A stretch of 64,000 bases of DNA from JAPPHY01 sp034423135 (GCA_034423135.1 DAOUJC010000005.1:1-64000); one strand, 5' to 3'. Positions 1-7,943 are shown, numbered from the stretch's first letter. Program-made: numbers and translations. Notes: a model not told the origin generated them from the letters alone.

Positions 1-233
1 CTGAGCGCAGCGAAGAATCCAAGACGCTAGGCGTGATACAGCGTTGCCCTGTGGACAGATGCTCTGGATTCTTCACGGAGTTTATCCTGAGCCCAGTCGA
101 AGGACTGCGCTCCATTCAGAATGACAGAGGGGACGAGAAGGGATCACCCCCACTCTGACTCTCCCCCATCAAGGGGGAGAGAAATCAAATCCCTTCCCCC
201 GTCTGCGGGGGAAGGTTAGGATGGGGGGACTGG

Positions 234-253
234 ATTGCGGCTTTCGCCGCAAT
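234..253. repeat. Solo ATTGCGGC palindrome
   Basis: The arms ATTGCGGC and GCCGCAAT are perfect 8-base inverted repeats around a 4-base loop, followed by TGACGG-like flank. The same hairpin with the same flank forms the two ends of the GIY-YIG unit at 26358-26723, and a half copy lies at 26845. This one carries no gene, so it looks like a solo end or a REP-like copy. Confidence 0.75.
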
Positions 254-434
254 GACGGAGGCGGCGGTTGTGGCATCCTGCTCCCGTCATTTCGAGCCCT
301 TCGGCTGCGCTCAGGATAAACTCCGCGAGAAATCTAGGGCATCCGGCTTGATTCACTGCCGGTCTGAGGGCGAGTGTCCTAGATTCTTCGACTCCGCTGC
401 GCTTCGCTCAGAATGACGGTGGATCTAGGCGTGA

Positions 435-471
435 CCCGCTCATGGTGAGCCTGTCGAACCATTTGAGCGGG
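435..471. repeat. CCGCTCA-type hairpin repeat
   Basis: CCCGCTCA pairs with TGAGCGGG around a core containing TGAGCCTGTCGAA. The same family recurs at 1969, 2020 (reverse orientation), 2143, 28608 and 62383. The core is kept while arm bases change in pairs between copies, which suggests that the hairpin itself is maintained. Confidence 0.75.
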
Positions 472-622
472 CGAGGAGCAGGAGCGGGGCCGCGCGCGAT
501 CAATGTCTCGACTTGGAAGACCCCGTGAGTTACAATCCAGGTGCCCGGAGCGCAGGGCGCGGCTGTGCGCCAATTGAATCGCGCTGCAAATCGTAGCAGA
601 GAGACCCTTGAGGAGGTGAGAA

Positions 623-1951
623 GTGGTAACGCAAGCACAGATGGCCCCGGATTCCATCTACAGAAGCACCGAGGGACTTGGCGTGTGGGAGCACCGAGGC
701 AAGGTGGCGGCCGTTGGCGTCGGAGTGTCTCCCACTGCGCGCCGCTGGGACGAGACCGCCGACACCAGCGTGGGCGCATGGACCATCCTCGCCATCCGCA
801 GGGCCATGGAGGACGCGGGCGTAACGCCTGACCAGGTGGACGGTCTGGTGCTCACGCCGGAAACCTCCACCGGCTCGCCCTGGCCGGCCGACAAGCCCAT
901 CCCGCAGGACTTCCTTGACACCTACGAGACCACCGACGACCCCATGGACGGCATCGCCAAGCTCAGCTCTGACTGGATTCTCAAGAACATGCCGGAGCTG
1001 AGCAACGTCAAGTTCGTCATGTACGCGCCCATCTGCATGTCCAACGCCCTGGTTGTGGCAGCGCAGGCGGTGGGCGACGGCATGACCAACACCTGCCTTG
1101 TGGTGCGCGGCTGGCACAACTTTGGCGGCCGGTACTACGTGGGCCAGGGCGACGCGGCGGGCAACACCATCGCCGGGCCCGGCAAGTGGCAGGGACTGTG
1201 GGGCACCGTCGCCTGCTACACTACGGCGATGATCTTCGAGGCATACTGCCGCAAGTACGGCAAGAGCCACGACATGATGGCGAAGTTCGTGGTCGAAGAG
1301 AAGCGCAACGGCCTGCTGTTCCCCGAGGGCTTCTGGGCGCAGCACCGACCCGAGCCGCTGAGCGTGGAAGACTACCTGTCGGCCCGCTGGATCGCCAAGC
1401 CCGCCAACCTCTTCGACAACGACCTGCCCATCTGCGTGTCCGCGGCATTCGTCTTCACCACGGCGGAGCGCGCAAAGGACATGAAGCAGAAGCCGGTCTA
1501 CATCCTGAACCACAACCGCACGCTGCCGGCGGCGCGCAGCGTGGTGCCAACGCTGGAGGAGTGGCAGGACGCCGCCGACTTCACGGGGCGCAAGCTGTAC
1601 GAGGGGGCCGGCATAGGCCCAAGCGACCTGACGTTCGAGAACATGTACGACGGCTTCACGCTGTTCCACCAGTTCCACCTGGAGGGCCTGCGGTTCGCGG
1701 GGGTGCAGCGCGGCGAAGCGCTCGACTTCTACCAGACGGACATCTCGATTGAGGGGCCGAACCCCGCGTCGCCCAGCGGAGGCAACGCCGGGGCGGGTCG
1801 CACCCGCTTCTGGCTGCACATCGACAGCGTGCAGCAGCTGCAGGGCAGGGCGGGCGCGCGGCAGATCAGCAAGCCGGCGGAGATAGGCGTGTCGGGCGCG
1901 TTCATGCCGGACTTCAGCTACTCCGTGGTCTGGAGCGCGACGGCGGACTAG
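623..1951 (+). CDS. Thiolase-fold protein, acetyl-CoA acetyltransferase-like
   Basis: This 442-residue protein resembles the SCP-x/lipid-transfer thiolase branch. A thiolase-type nucleophile region is visible around residue 134 (APICMSNALVVAAQAV), where a Cys opens a helix rich in small residues. A Gly-rich loop near residue 385 (PSGGNAGAG) sits where canonical thiolases carry the His-containing GHP motif, and the C-terminus lacks the usual second Cys (CGG-type) motif. It may therefore bind acyl-CoA or act as a degenerate thiolase. The GTG start at 623 has a strong GAGGAGGTGA ribosome site just upstream. No DUF35 OB-fold partner or beta-oxidation gene is adjacent; it stands alone between repeat fields. 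The fold is fairly sure, the activity is not. Confidence 0.75.
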   Translation: MVTQAQMAPDSIYRSTEGLGVWEHRGKVAAVGVGVSPTARRWDETADTSVGAWTILAIRRAMEDAGVTPDQVDGLVLTPETSTGSPWPADKPIPQDFLDTYETTDDPMDGIAKLSSDWILKNMPELSNVKFVMYAPICMSNALVVAAQAVGDGMTNTCLVVRGWHNFGGRYYVGQGDAAGNTIAGPGKWQGLWGTVACYTTAMIFEAYCRKYGKSHDMMAKFVVEEKRNGLLFPEGFWAQHRPEPLSVEDYLSARWIAKPANLFDNDLPICVSAAFVFTTAERAKDMKQKPVYILNHNRTLPAARSVVPTLEEWQDAADFTGRKLYEGAGIGPSDLTFENMYDGFTLFHQFHLEGLRFAGVQRGEALDFYQTDISIEGPNPASPSGGNAGAGRTRFWLHIDSVQQLQGRAGARQISKPAEIGVSGAFMPDFSYSVVWSATAD

Positions 1952-2019
1952 GGTGAGGCACGATCTAACCGCTCATGGTGAGCTCCGTCGAACCATATGA
2001 GCGGGCGGCATTGGTAGGC

Positions 2020-2058
2020 GTCCGCTCACGCACTTCGACAGGCTCAGTGTGAGCGGAC
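2020..2058. repeat. CCGCTCA-type hairpin repeat, reversed
   Basis: GTCCGCTCAC pairs with GTGAGCGGAC, and the core reads TTCGACAGGCTCA, the reverse complement of the core of the other copies. So this member of the family is inserted in the opposite orientation. Confidence 0.7.
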
Positions 2059-2142
2059 TGACTCCCTCCGGCCCGCTCATGGTGAGCTGATCAGGTGCCC
2101 CCCCCCCGCCCGCTCGTGGCGAGCTGCCCGGGCAGCCACAAG

Positions 2143-2180
2143 CCCGCTCATGGTGAGCCTGTCGAACCATATGAGCGGGC
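2143..2180. repeat. CCGCTCA-type hairpin repeat
   Basis: CCCGCTCA at 2143-2150 pairs with TGAGCGGG at 2172-2179 around the TGTCGAACCAT core. It is nearly identical to the copy at 1969-2005. Confidence 0.75.
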
Positions 2181-2262
2181 GGGACGGATCGCTGGCGGCG
2201 CGTCCAACTACCTCTTCGCGAGAAGCGATGCAGCATAGAGGAGCGGGCCTCCCACCTCACCC

Positions 2263-3567
2263 TCACACCTCCGCCCGCAGCCGCTCCAGCTCCGCATCCG
2301 GGTCGTCGATGCCAAGACTCTCCATGGCGCGGCGGCGGCTCTGGATGCCGGCCTCCACCAGCGTCTGCTGCTCCCTCACCAACCGGCTCCGGTCCTGCGG
2401 CAGGAGCGGTCCCCATACTACTCGCTGCCTCACCGGCAGGTACTTCACGCCCGTGCGCTTCTCCAGGATCCGCAACGCCATCTCGTTCCGTTCCCGGTAG
2501 ACCGTCGCGCGGATCAGCCTCTTGCGCCGCACGCGCTGGAGCAGCGGGCCCATCTCCATCTCCAGCGCCACGCCGGACAGGTTCCGCGGGTTGTCGCCAA
2601 AGCTGATGCGCGGCGCCTCCGACAGGTCGTGCAGTGCGCGGTGTATCACATCGATGAAGTCCACGTGCAGCCTGGCGCCTCCGCCCTGCAGCAGGTCCAG
2701 CAGATAGGCACGGGCGCGCTCCGGCAGCTCCCACACCGCGCCCGGCTGCACGGCGATGTCCTCCGCTCGCTCCACGCCCTCCACCACCGCGATGGGGTTC
2801 CCAGACAGCTCCAGTATCATCGAAAGCTGAGATACGGCCCTGTTCAGCTCCCGTGACGGCTCCACGATGGGCGGGATGTCGGACTGGCCCCAGAACCGCT
2901 TGGGCTCGCGCAGGTTCGGGAATATGACAAAGGGTATGAAGCCGTAGGGGTTGGCCCGCTCCTGCACCAGCGTATCGTCAACCCACAGCCGGAACTCCCG
3001 CGCCGTCCACGCCTCCACCACGGTCGCGCGGCCCGCCCTGCGGTTCATCTGCGCGGGCTTCACACCGTAGAGCGTCTGCGCCTGCTCAGGCGTCAGGTGA
3101 TAGCGGCTTGCGACCTGCCACACGCGGCCCACGTCGTCCGCGACCCACCAGGCGAACAGGCCCTGCACGTCCGGCGCGCTGATCCGCACCCGCCGCTCCT
3201 GCGGGTCCCACGTCACCTTGTAGCAGCCATCGCCCAGGATGGCGGTGTCAAGCTCGGTATCGAAGTCCAGCTGCTCCAGGCGGTTGTCCTCGTAGACGCG
3301 GTGCAGCGCCTCGTCCGCGCGGCCCGCCCGCTCCACAGCCTCCGCCGACGAGTCCGTGGTGCCGATGACGAACGACATGTCCGTCATGAGGTAGGAGGTC
3401 ACCTTGTCCAGGAACGTGCGCGCGTAGTTGAATGTTAGACGTCGCTCCCACCGGTGCGGCGAGCCGGTCCACTGCGCGCCTGCGTAGAACTCCAAGTTCT
3501 CGCGGTAGGCCCTCAGCCTGTCACCGTCCATCCGGGCCAGCTGCTGTGGAAGTGAAAGGTTACTCAT
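2263..3567 (-). CDS. Phage portal protein, SPP1 gp6-like
   Basis: 434 residues. The N-terminal part has the WERRLTFNYARTFLDKVTSY-type pattern of portal proteins that build the dodecameric DNA gate of a tailed-phage capsid. It is followed by a mixed central part and a C-terminal Arg- and Glu-rich helical tail (VEAGIQSRRRAMESLGI) as often seen at portal ends. The length is a little short for the SPP1 type (about 500) but the gene looks intact. It is the last gene of a minus-strand packaging cluster; the prohead protease and capsid genes that normally follow a portal are missing. The next feature downstream is a field of palindromic repeats. Confidence 0.8.
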   Translation of the reverse strand: MSNLSLPQQLARMDGDRLRAYRENLEFYAGAQWTGSPHRWERRLTFNYARTFLDKVTSYLMTDMSFVIGTTDSSAEAVERAGRADEALHRVYEDNRLEQLDFDTELDTAILGDGCYKVTWDPQERRVRISAPDVQGLFAWWVADDVGRVWQVASRYHLTPEQAQTLYGVKPAQMNRRAGRATVVEAWTAREFRLWVDDTLVQERANPYGFIPFVIFPNLREPKRFWGQSDIPPIVEPSRELNRAVSQLSMILELSGNPIAVVEGVERAEDIAVQPGAVWELPERARAYLLDLLQGGGARLHVDFIDVIHRALHDLSEAPRISFGDNPRNLSGVALEMEMGPLLQRVRRKRLIRATVYRERNEMALRILEKRTGVKYLPVRQRVVWGPLLPQDRSRLVREQQTLVEAGIQSRRRAMESLGIDDPDAELERLRAEV

Positions 3568-3599
3568 TTCGATCTCCTGAACTGCTCAATACGTCCATA

Positions 3600-3878
3600 T
3601 CACAGCCCGTCGCCGTCCAGCGTGGCGACCCTGGCGCGCTCCAGGATGCGATGGATCGTCCGCTCGCTGAGGCCGAAGTGCCGCGCCAGCTGAGGCACGG
3701 ACTTGCCCTGCTCGCGCTTCACCTGCATCACCTCGCGGTCGCGGCTCAGCCGCAGCTCCCGGTGGTACGCCGCCGGGTCGTCGTACTTGCACCACGGCAG
3801 CGGGCAGCGCAGGCAAGACGGCGATACGTCGCAGCCTTCGTCCCTGTACTGGTGCTGCTCCGGCAGCACGTCGATCAC
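3600..3878 (-). CDS. Zn-finger/HTH protein, possible small-terminase role
   Basis: 92 residues from a GTG start with an AGGAGG ribosome site nine bases away; an upstream in-frame start overlapping the terminase gene is less likely. The N-terminal half carries four Cys (CDVSPSCLRCPLPWC) that could bind zinc. The C-terminal half is a helix-turn-helix of resolvase/sigma type (SVPQLARHFGLSERTIHRIL). It lies between the large terminase and portal genes, so a DNA-recognition (small terminase) or regulatory role in packaging is a reasonable inference but not shown. Confidence 0.6.
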   Translation of the reverse strand: MIDVLPEQHQYRDEGCDVSPSCLRCPLPWCKYDDPAAYHRELRLSRDREVMQVKREQGKSVPQLARHFGLSERTIHRILERARVATLDGDGL

Positions 3879-3906
3879 TGGTTCGTTCCTCCTGGGACTC
3901 ACGCAT

Positions 3907-5325
3907 TCACCCCCTCGACGGGACCGCGCCCGCACTCACCGCTGCTCTTCCCCGGGCGTGACGCGGCCTGTACTCGGCCGCCCTGACCAACAGCGCAAGG
4001 CTCATCAGGAAGTCGTCATGCCCCTCGCGGGACTCCACGTAGAAGTTCATCGACCGGTTGGGCCTCACGCGGCCAACGGCGCGCTCGTTCTGGGCGCGCA
4101 TCTCCATGTACTCAGGCGACCCGTCCGCCGCGTACGACTTCAGCCGGCCAGAGCTCACCGCGGCCAGCAGGTCGAATGCCAGCCGCGACTTGCTCTGTGC
4201 CGTGAACACGAACGGCTCCGCCACGCCCCTGCCGAGCGTGCGCTCCAGGAAGCTAGCGATGCCCTGCCCCAGGCCGGACGCGTCGATCACCACGCGGCGG
4301 CAGCGCCACACCTCGCGCAGCACGTTCACTAGCCTTGGGAGGAGGTCGGCGTGGCTGTGCCCCGTCCACCAGCAGTGCTCCACGACCCGCACTACCGGCT
4401 CCGGCGACATCTCGTTGCAGCCGCTGAAGTCCAGCTCGCCGATGGTGACCACGGTGGAGTCGCGCGCGGGCCGTGCGGCGCGCAGCGCCTCGTCGACGCC
4501 ATCGCCGTCGGGAGCCTCACCAGCCACGTCCACGCCCGCAACGTAGAGGCGCCCCGGCTCCGGCGAACGGCGGCGGCCGTGGCGTCCCTCCATCTGCGCA
4601 AGCTGTTCCGCCGAGAAGAAGCCTCCACCGCCGCTCAGAGGCTCCAGCATGTACTGCGTATGGAAGAGGGGATGGCTCTCGCCCAGGCGCCGCCTCTCGC
4701 CCTCTACGTAGTCGCGATAGAGCGGGTTGTGGTCGGCCACCTCCTCCCAGGCGCGCCGGAAGTGGCGCTTCACGCCATCGCTTCGCTCAAGCTCCAGGTT
4801 GGACTGCTTCACCTCCTCCAGCAGTGAGTCGCCGCGCCAGGGCGTGCCGTACAGCACGGTGGTCACGTTGGTGGATGCGCCCATGGGCCGGAACTCCTTG
4901 TAGAACTTGTCGCGGTCAACGTCCTGCGCCTCGTCCATCTCAATGAGCACGTGGGCCGTGGCCCCGACGACGTTGCTCGACGGCTCGGCGCTCAGGAACA
5001 GCTGCCTCACCCTGCCCAGCCGCACGGTGCCGCCAGCCTCCGCGCTCCACAGGCCACCCAGACCGGCCTGAGCCAGCCGCTCCTTCAGCCGCGTCATGCT
5101 GATGCGCACCTGCGGATCGAACGTGGGCGCGGCCTTCACCAGGTTGCCGCCCTTCGCCGCGAACATCGCCAGCAGGAGAACCTCCATCTGCGCCGACAGC
5201 TCGTTCTTGCCGCCCTGGCGCGCGATCTCCACCGTGAACGTCAGGCCGCGCTCGTTGAGAACGCTGTCCATGACGGCCCGGCCTATCTCCATCTGGTACG
5301 GCCTTAGGTTCACCATCCCGTTCAT
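3907..5325 (-). CDS. Phage terminase large subunit
   Basis: About 472 residues, taken from the ATG that gives MNGMVNLRPYQ; an upstream in-frame start would run further into the previous gene. The ATPase half shows RPYQ near the start, a Walker A-like loop (VEIARQGGKNE) and Walker B (VLIEMDEAQDV). The C-terminal nuclease half shows acidic positions in VAGVDVAGE, VVIDASGLGQG and HDDFLMSLAL, the pattern of RNase H-fold terminase nucleases. The product would cut concatemeric DNA and drive it through the portal. All motifs are present, so the gene may be functional despite the absence of head and tail genes nearby. Confidence 0.85.
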   Translation of the reverse strand: MNGMVNLRPYQMEIGRAVMDSVLNERGLTFTVEIARQGGKNELSAQMEVLLLAMFAAKGGNLVKAAPTFDPQVRISMTRLKERLAQAGLGGLWSAEAGGTVRLGRVRQLFLSAEPSSNVVGATAHVLIEMDEAQDVDRDKFYKEFRPMGASTNVTTVLYGTPWRGDSLLEEVKQSNLELERSDGVKRHFRRAWEEVADHNPLYRDYVEGERRRLGESHPLFHTQYMLEPLSGGGGFFSAEQLAQMEGRHGRRRSPEPGRLYVAGVDVAGEAPDGDGVDEALRAARPARDSTVVTIGELDFSGCNEMSPEPVVRVVEHCWWTGHSHADLLPRLVNVLREVWRCRRVVIDASGLGQGIASFLERTLGRGVAEPFVFTAQSKSRLAFDLLAAVSSGRLKSYAADGSPEYMEMRAQNERAVGRVRPNRSMNFYVESREGHDDFLMSLALLVRAAEYRPRHARGRAAVSAGAVPSRG

Positions 5326-5329
5326 TCGC

Positions 5330-5545
5330 CTAGCTCCACTCCAGCAGGCGCAGCAGCACCTGCACAATCACCGCTCCCGCCACCAGGAACACCAGGCCGT
5401 TGACGCGCGTCTTCAGCTCCTCCACGCTCCGCTCCAGGTGTCCCATGCGCTGGTCCAGCAGCGCGTCGAACGTAGACAGCGGCGACACGTCCACACCCGG
5501 CTTGCGAAACCTGCCCAGCACCTTCTGTAGATCTTCACTGCCCAT
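5330..5545 (-). CDS. Small coiled-coil plus membrane-anchor protein
   Basis: 71 residues: an acidic/basic N-terminus, a predicted amphipathic helix (RMGHLERSVEELKTRVNG) and one C-terminal membrane segment (LVFLVAGAVIVQVLLRLL). This architecture is like XhlA-type haemolysin/holin accessory proteins of phages, but no specific motif proves it. It sits immediately upstream of the terminase gene, with 4 bases between its stop and the terminase start, and overlaps the end of the gene before it. Confidence 0.6.
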   Translation of the reverse strand: MGSEDLQKVLGRFRKPGVDVSPLSTFDALLDQRMGHLERSVEELKTRVNGLVFLVAGAVIVQVLLRLLEWS

Positions 5546-5873
5546 CGGACCCCTCCGGCAACAGAACGCTGCCGACGCCTTCCAGCACGCCCAGCAGGCT
5601 CTGGTACAGGTCCTTCTCCGACCTGGGCGACAGCCGGTACCTGGCGGATACGGCTCTGACCAGCATCCCGATCCCCTTTATGAGAAGCTCCACGTTCTCC
5701 GGCTGCTCCTCAGCAAGCCTGCCCAGGCGCACCCTGAGCAGCGCGATCTCCTCGTCCAGGCCTTGCACCTGCCTCGCCCGGGACAGGCGCACGCGCTCCG
5801 CACGGGACAGGGCCTCCTCGTAGAACGCGCCGGGCTCCGGCTGCGATCCTCCGCTACTCTTTCGGGGCACCAT
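5535..5873 (-). CDS. Unknown protein of the packaging cluster
   Basis: 112 residues from the ATG giving MVPRKSSGG; the frame is open further upstream but that stretch is out-of-frame coding for the preceding small gene. It contains a long charged helix (SRAERVRLSRARQVQGLDEE) with heptad-like Leu spacing. It overlaps the previous small gene by 20 bases and the next gene by 11, which points to translational coupling. I do not recognise the family. Confidence 0.55.
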   Translation of the reverse strand: MVPRKSSGGSQPEPGAFYEEALSRAERVRLSRARQVQGLDEEIALLRVRLGRLAEEQPENVELLIKGIGMLVRAVSARYRLSPRSEKDLYQSLLGVLEGVGSVLLPEGSDGQ

Positions 5874-6012
5874 CGTCTCCTTCCAGCGCCTCCACCAGGT
5901 GGTGCACGGCGTCGGGAGGCAGCGCCGAGGCAGCCTGCACAAGCCCCCTCAGCAGGCACACGGCCACAACCTCCCACTCTCGCTTCTCGATGGCCTTCGA
6001 CATGGCGCTCAC
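5854..6012 (-). CDS. Tiny 52-residue protein of the packaging cluster
   Basis: A short frame starts at GTG 6012 (or ATG 6003) and ends at a TAG at 5854-5856. The product reads MSAMSKAIEKREWEVVAVCL and ends in EGDDGAPKE. A good GGAAGGGAGGCGG ribosome site precedes it. Its end overlaps the start of the next gene by 20 bases, typical of coupled phage genes. It has one amphipathic helix and no known domain. Support comes from the ribosome site and the tight packing. Confidence 0.55.
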   Translation of the reverse strand: MSAMSKAIEKREWEVVAVCLLRGLVQAASALPPDAVHHLVEALEGDDGAPKE

Positions 6013-6043
6013 AGGCCGCCTCCCTTCCACGTATGCTATTCTG

Positions 6044-6343
6044 CTATCGACGGCTGCCGTCGGACCTCCGGCGGAGCACCAGGACGGTGATGGCCAGCGA
6101 GGACATCATCGTTACTAGTCCGACCCACGGCGGCGGGTCTTCTCTGTGATCGCCGGCCGCGCCTGCAGCCCAGTAGAGGCCCTGCAGAAGGAAGCTCAGG
6201 TTGACCAGTGCAAGCACCCGCGAGGCGATGCGCCTGCTCCGGTCGGTCGCGGAGTAGCGGGCGAAGTAGACGGCGTTGAACCCGCCCGACAGGGCGGTAA
6301 GCGACCCCTGAATGAGCGTCAGAGCCTGTAGAGATTCGGGCAA
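6044..6343 (-). CDS. Small membrane protein, first gene of packaging cluster
   Basis: 99 residues from a TTG start at 6343 with an AGGAGG ribosome site 5-6 bases away. The earlier in-frame GTG at 6400 lies upstream of the predicted -10 box, so it cannot be the start if that promoter is right. Two or three hydrophobic segments are visible (LVNLSFLLQGLYWAAGA, LVTMMSSLAITVLVL). A holin-like or membrane-anchor role is possible from position; the family is not recognised. Confidence 0.55.
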   Translation of the reverse strand: MPESLQALTLIQGSLTALSGGFNAVYFARYSATDRSRRIASRVLALVNLSFLLQGLYWAAGAAGDHREDPPPWVGLVTMMSSLAITVLVLRRRSDGSRR

Positions 6344-6390
6344 GGCTTCCTCCTGCGGCGGCGTCCCTGATTGGGAGACGTGCACGGAAG

Positions 6391-6419
6391 AGAATAGCAC
6401 GGCTGTTCTATTAGGTCAA
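6391..6419 (-). promoter_or_regulatory. Sigma70-type promoter for the phage-like cluster
   Basis: On the minus strand TTGACC (plus 6414-6419), a 17-base spacer and TATTCT (plus 6391-6396) match the -35/-10 pattern 5/6 and 4/6. Transcription would start near 6385, about 40 bases before the TTG start at 6343. No further promoter is seen before the portal gene, so the cluster could be one transcript. Confidence 0.55.
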
Positions 6420-6504
6420 CGGGAGTGTGGCGAGGGCCTCAATTGCCTAAGGGGGCGCTGCGGTGTTATCCTCGGCTGAAGGACAATCACAGGAGGGGGA
6501 TCGG

Positions 6505-6738
6505 ATGGCGAGCAGGGACGGAATCTCCGGAACACTATTGAGCGTGGACACGGCCGCCAGGGAACTGACCCTGGAGATACAGGTATTCGCGTTCGAGGCG
6601 GAACCGGCGTCGGACTTCAAGAGCTACACCTACGACCTGGGCGATGACTGGGACGACGAGCGACTCCGCGGCGCTGTGGGCGGGCACGTGGTTGGGACGG
6701 TGGTGGACGGAGTGGTCACGCAGCTGAGCGTAAGGTGA
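6505..6738 (+). CDS. Small acidic protein of unknown function
   Basis: 77 residues from ATG 6505, which has an AGGAGGGGG ribosome site; the in-frame start 14 codons earlier has none. The protein alternates beta-like segments (GTLLSVDTAARELTLEIQVF, HVVGTVVDGVVTQLSV) around an acidic turn (LGDDWDDERLRG), suggesting a small beta-barrel. Its stop overlaps the GTG start of the following methyltransferase (GTGA), so the two are probably co-translated. Confidence 0.6.
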   Translation: MASRDGISGTLLSVDTAARELTLEIQVFAFEAEPASDFKSYTYDLGDDWDDERLRGAVGGHVVGTVVDGVVTQLSVR

Positions 6739-7529
6739 GCGGCACAGGTAAAGAACGCGAAGATCCCTTCTTGCCCGCCGAGTTTCCCCGTTCGGCGGCC
6801 TATGATCCCGACTGGGTCCTGGAAAACATGATGGGGCCCAATGCCCTTTGGCTGACGGAGTCGTTGGCGGGCTGCATGAGCCTCAGCCCCGGGATGCGCG
6901 TGCTGGATATAGGCTGCGGCAAGGGACTAAGCTCGATTTTCCTGGCCAAGGAGTACGGGCTGCAGGTTTGGGCGACAGACCTCTGGATCGACGCCGGTGA
7001 GAACTATCGCCGGATCTGCGAGGCGGGCGTTCAGGACAAGGTGTTCCCCATTCACGCCGAAGCCCATGCCCTGCCGTTCGCCGACGGGTTCTTCGACGCC
7101 ATGGTGAGCGTGGACGCATACCACTACTTCGGGACGGACGACCTCTACCTGGAGAGCCACATGGCCCGGCTGGTCAAGCCCGGCGGGCAGATGGGGATCG
7201 TAGTGCCCGGGCTGGTCGAGGAGCTGACCTCAGACGAGCCACCGGAACACCTCTCGCAATACTGGGAGCCGGCGCTGTTCAGCCTCCACAGCCCGGCCTG
7301 GTGGAAGCGTCACTGGGAACGAAGCGGGCTGGTGACGGTCGAGCATGCCGACCTGATACCGGACGGATGGCGGCTCTGGATGGTCTCGGACCTGCTGTGG
7401 TCGGAGAGGCTGGGCAAGCCCAGCGACGAGGCGGATATGATGGGCCTAGACGAGGGACGAACCCTTGGATTCACCCGCATGGTTGGCCGCAGAAACGACC
7501 GTCCCGCGTCGCGGCTCGATACGCTCTAG
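6735..7529 (+). CDS. SAM-dependent methyltransferase, class I
   Basis: 264 residues with a Rossmann methyltransferase core. Motif I is VLDIGCGKGLSSIFLA near residue 55, an acidic ribose-binding position follows in WATDLWID, and a motif IV-like segment reads MVSVDAYHYF. The pattern resembles the UbiE/Methyltransf_11 group acting on small molecules. It starts at GTG within the GTGA overlap with the upstream small gene. The substrate cannot be told from the sequence. Confidence 0.8.
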   Translation: MSGTGKEREDPFLPAEFPRSAAYDPDWVLENMMGPNALWLTESLAGCMSLSPGMRVLDIGCGKGLSSIFLAKEYGLQVWATDLWIDAGENYRRICEAGVQDKVFPIHAEAHALPFADGFFDAMVSVDAYHYFGTDDLYLESHMARLVKPGGQMGIVVPGLVEELTSDEPPEHLSQYWEPALFSLHSPAWWKRHWERSGLVTVEHADLIPDGWRLWMVSDLLWSERLGKPSDEADMMGLDEGRTLGFTRMVGRRNDRPASRLDTL

Positions 7530-7595
7530 GAGCAGCCACTGAAGTCACCTGCTCAGTGCCTCGCCCGTCACTCAGCCTGAGCGCTCGGAGGCTGG

Positions 7596-7635
7596 AAAAC
7601 AGCAAGCCCCACGCTCCATTCGGAGCGCGGAGCCT
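7596..7635 (-). terminator. Rho-independent terminator after rpsT
   Basis: On the minus strand two 14-base arms (plus 7622-7635 and 7604-7617) pair completely, counting three G-T pairs, around a GAAT tetraloop. They are followed within a few bases by TTTT (plus 7596-7599). It lies 35 bases past the rpsT stop and would end the relA-rpsT transcript. Confidence 0.7.
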
Positions 7636-7669
7636 GGTCACATTAGAGCCCTGCGCGCAGCAGCCGGGG

Positions 7670-7924
7670 CTAGCCGCCCAGCTTGTTCAGACGTGCCATC
7701 AGCCGGGACTTCCGGCGCGCCGCGTTGTTCGGGTGGATGACGCCCTTCACCGACGCCTTGTCCAGCGCCCTGATCGCACGATTCACGCTTTCGGTCGCGG
7801 CCTCGGACTCGCCCCGCGCGATGGCGTCCTGCGCCCTCTTCACGTAGGTGCGTGTCGCCGTTCGCACCGGCCGGTTTCGATCCGTCTTCCGAGCCACCAC
7901 GCGGGCGGACTTTTGACTTGGCAT
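7670..7924 (-). CDS. rpsT: 30S ribosomal protein S20
   Basis: 84 residues from the ATG giving MPSQKSARVVARKT. It is a short, very basic, helical protein that binds 16S rRNA. The typical S20 features are present: a Lys/Arg-rich start and the GVIHPNNAARRKSRLMARLN ending. It follows relA by 19 bases and should be read with it; a strong terminator follows. Confidence 0.92.
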   Translation of the reverse strand: MPSQKSARVVARKTDRNRPVRTATRTYVKRAQDAIARGESEAATESVNRAIRALDKASVKGVIHPNNAARRKSRLMARLNKLGG

Positions 7925-7943
7925 TGAGCCGTCTCCTTCAGTT

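Larger units (their letters stand above)
1..622. repeat. Gene-less repeat-rich stretch
   Basis: No convincing gene is seen here. The stretch is a patchwork of small repeats. A 17-base segment at 76-92 recurs as its exact reverse complement at 309-325, with related flanks on each side, so two copies of one element lie in opposite orientation. Perfect 9-base inverted repeats sit at 159-181 (C-rich/G-rich arms, 5-base loop) and 192-215 (6-base loop). A 20-base hairpin with ATTGCGGC arms lies at 234-253. A long hairpin lies at 435-471. Parts of related elements are at 1-24 and 376-418. These look like non-coding dispersed palindromic elements of the REP/MITE kind, not genes. Confidence 0.7.
1952..2262. 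repeat. Repeat field between thiolase and portal gene
   Basis: No gene is visible. At least three copies of the CCGCTCA hairpin family (1969-2005, 2020-2058 reversed, 2143-2180) and partial copies near 2072 and 2110 are packed here, plus a run of nine or more C around 2099-2107. The portal gene of the phage-like cluster stops at the right edge of this field, where capsid genes would be expected in an intact prophage. Confidence 0.7.

Noticed and set aside
530..1819. Long open frame antisense to the thiolase gene
   Set aside because: It is the complement of a well-supported gene in GC-rich DNA. The product is low in diversity and matches no fold, and there is no ribosome site.
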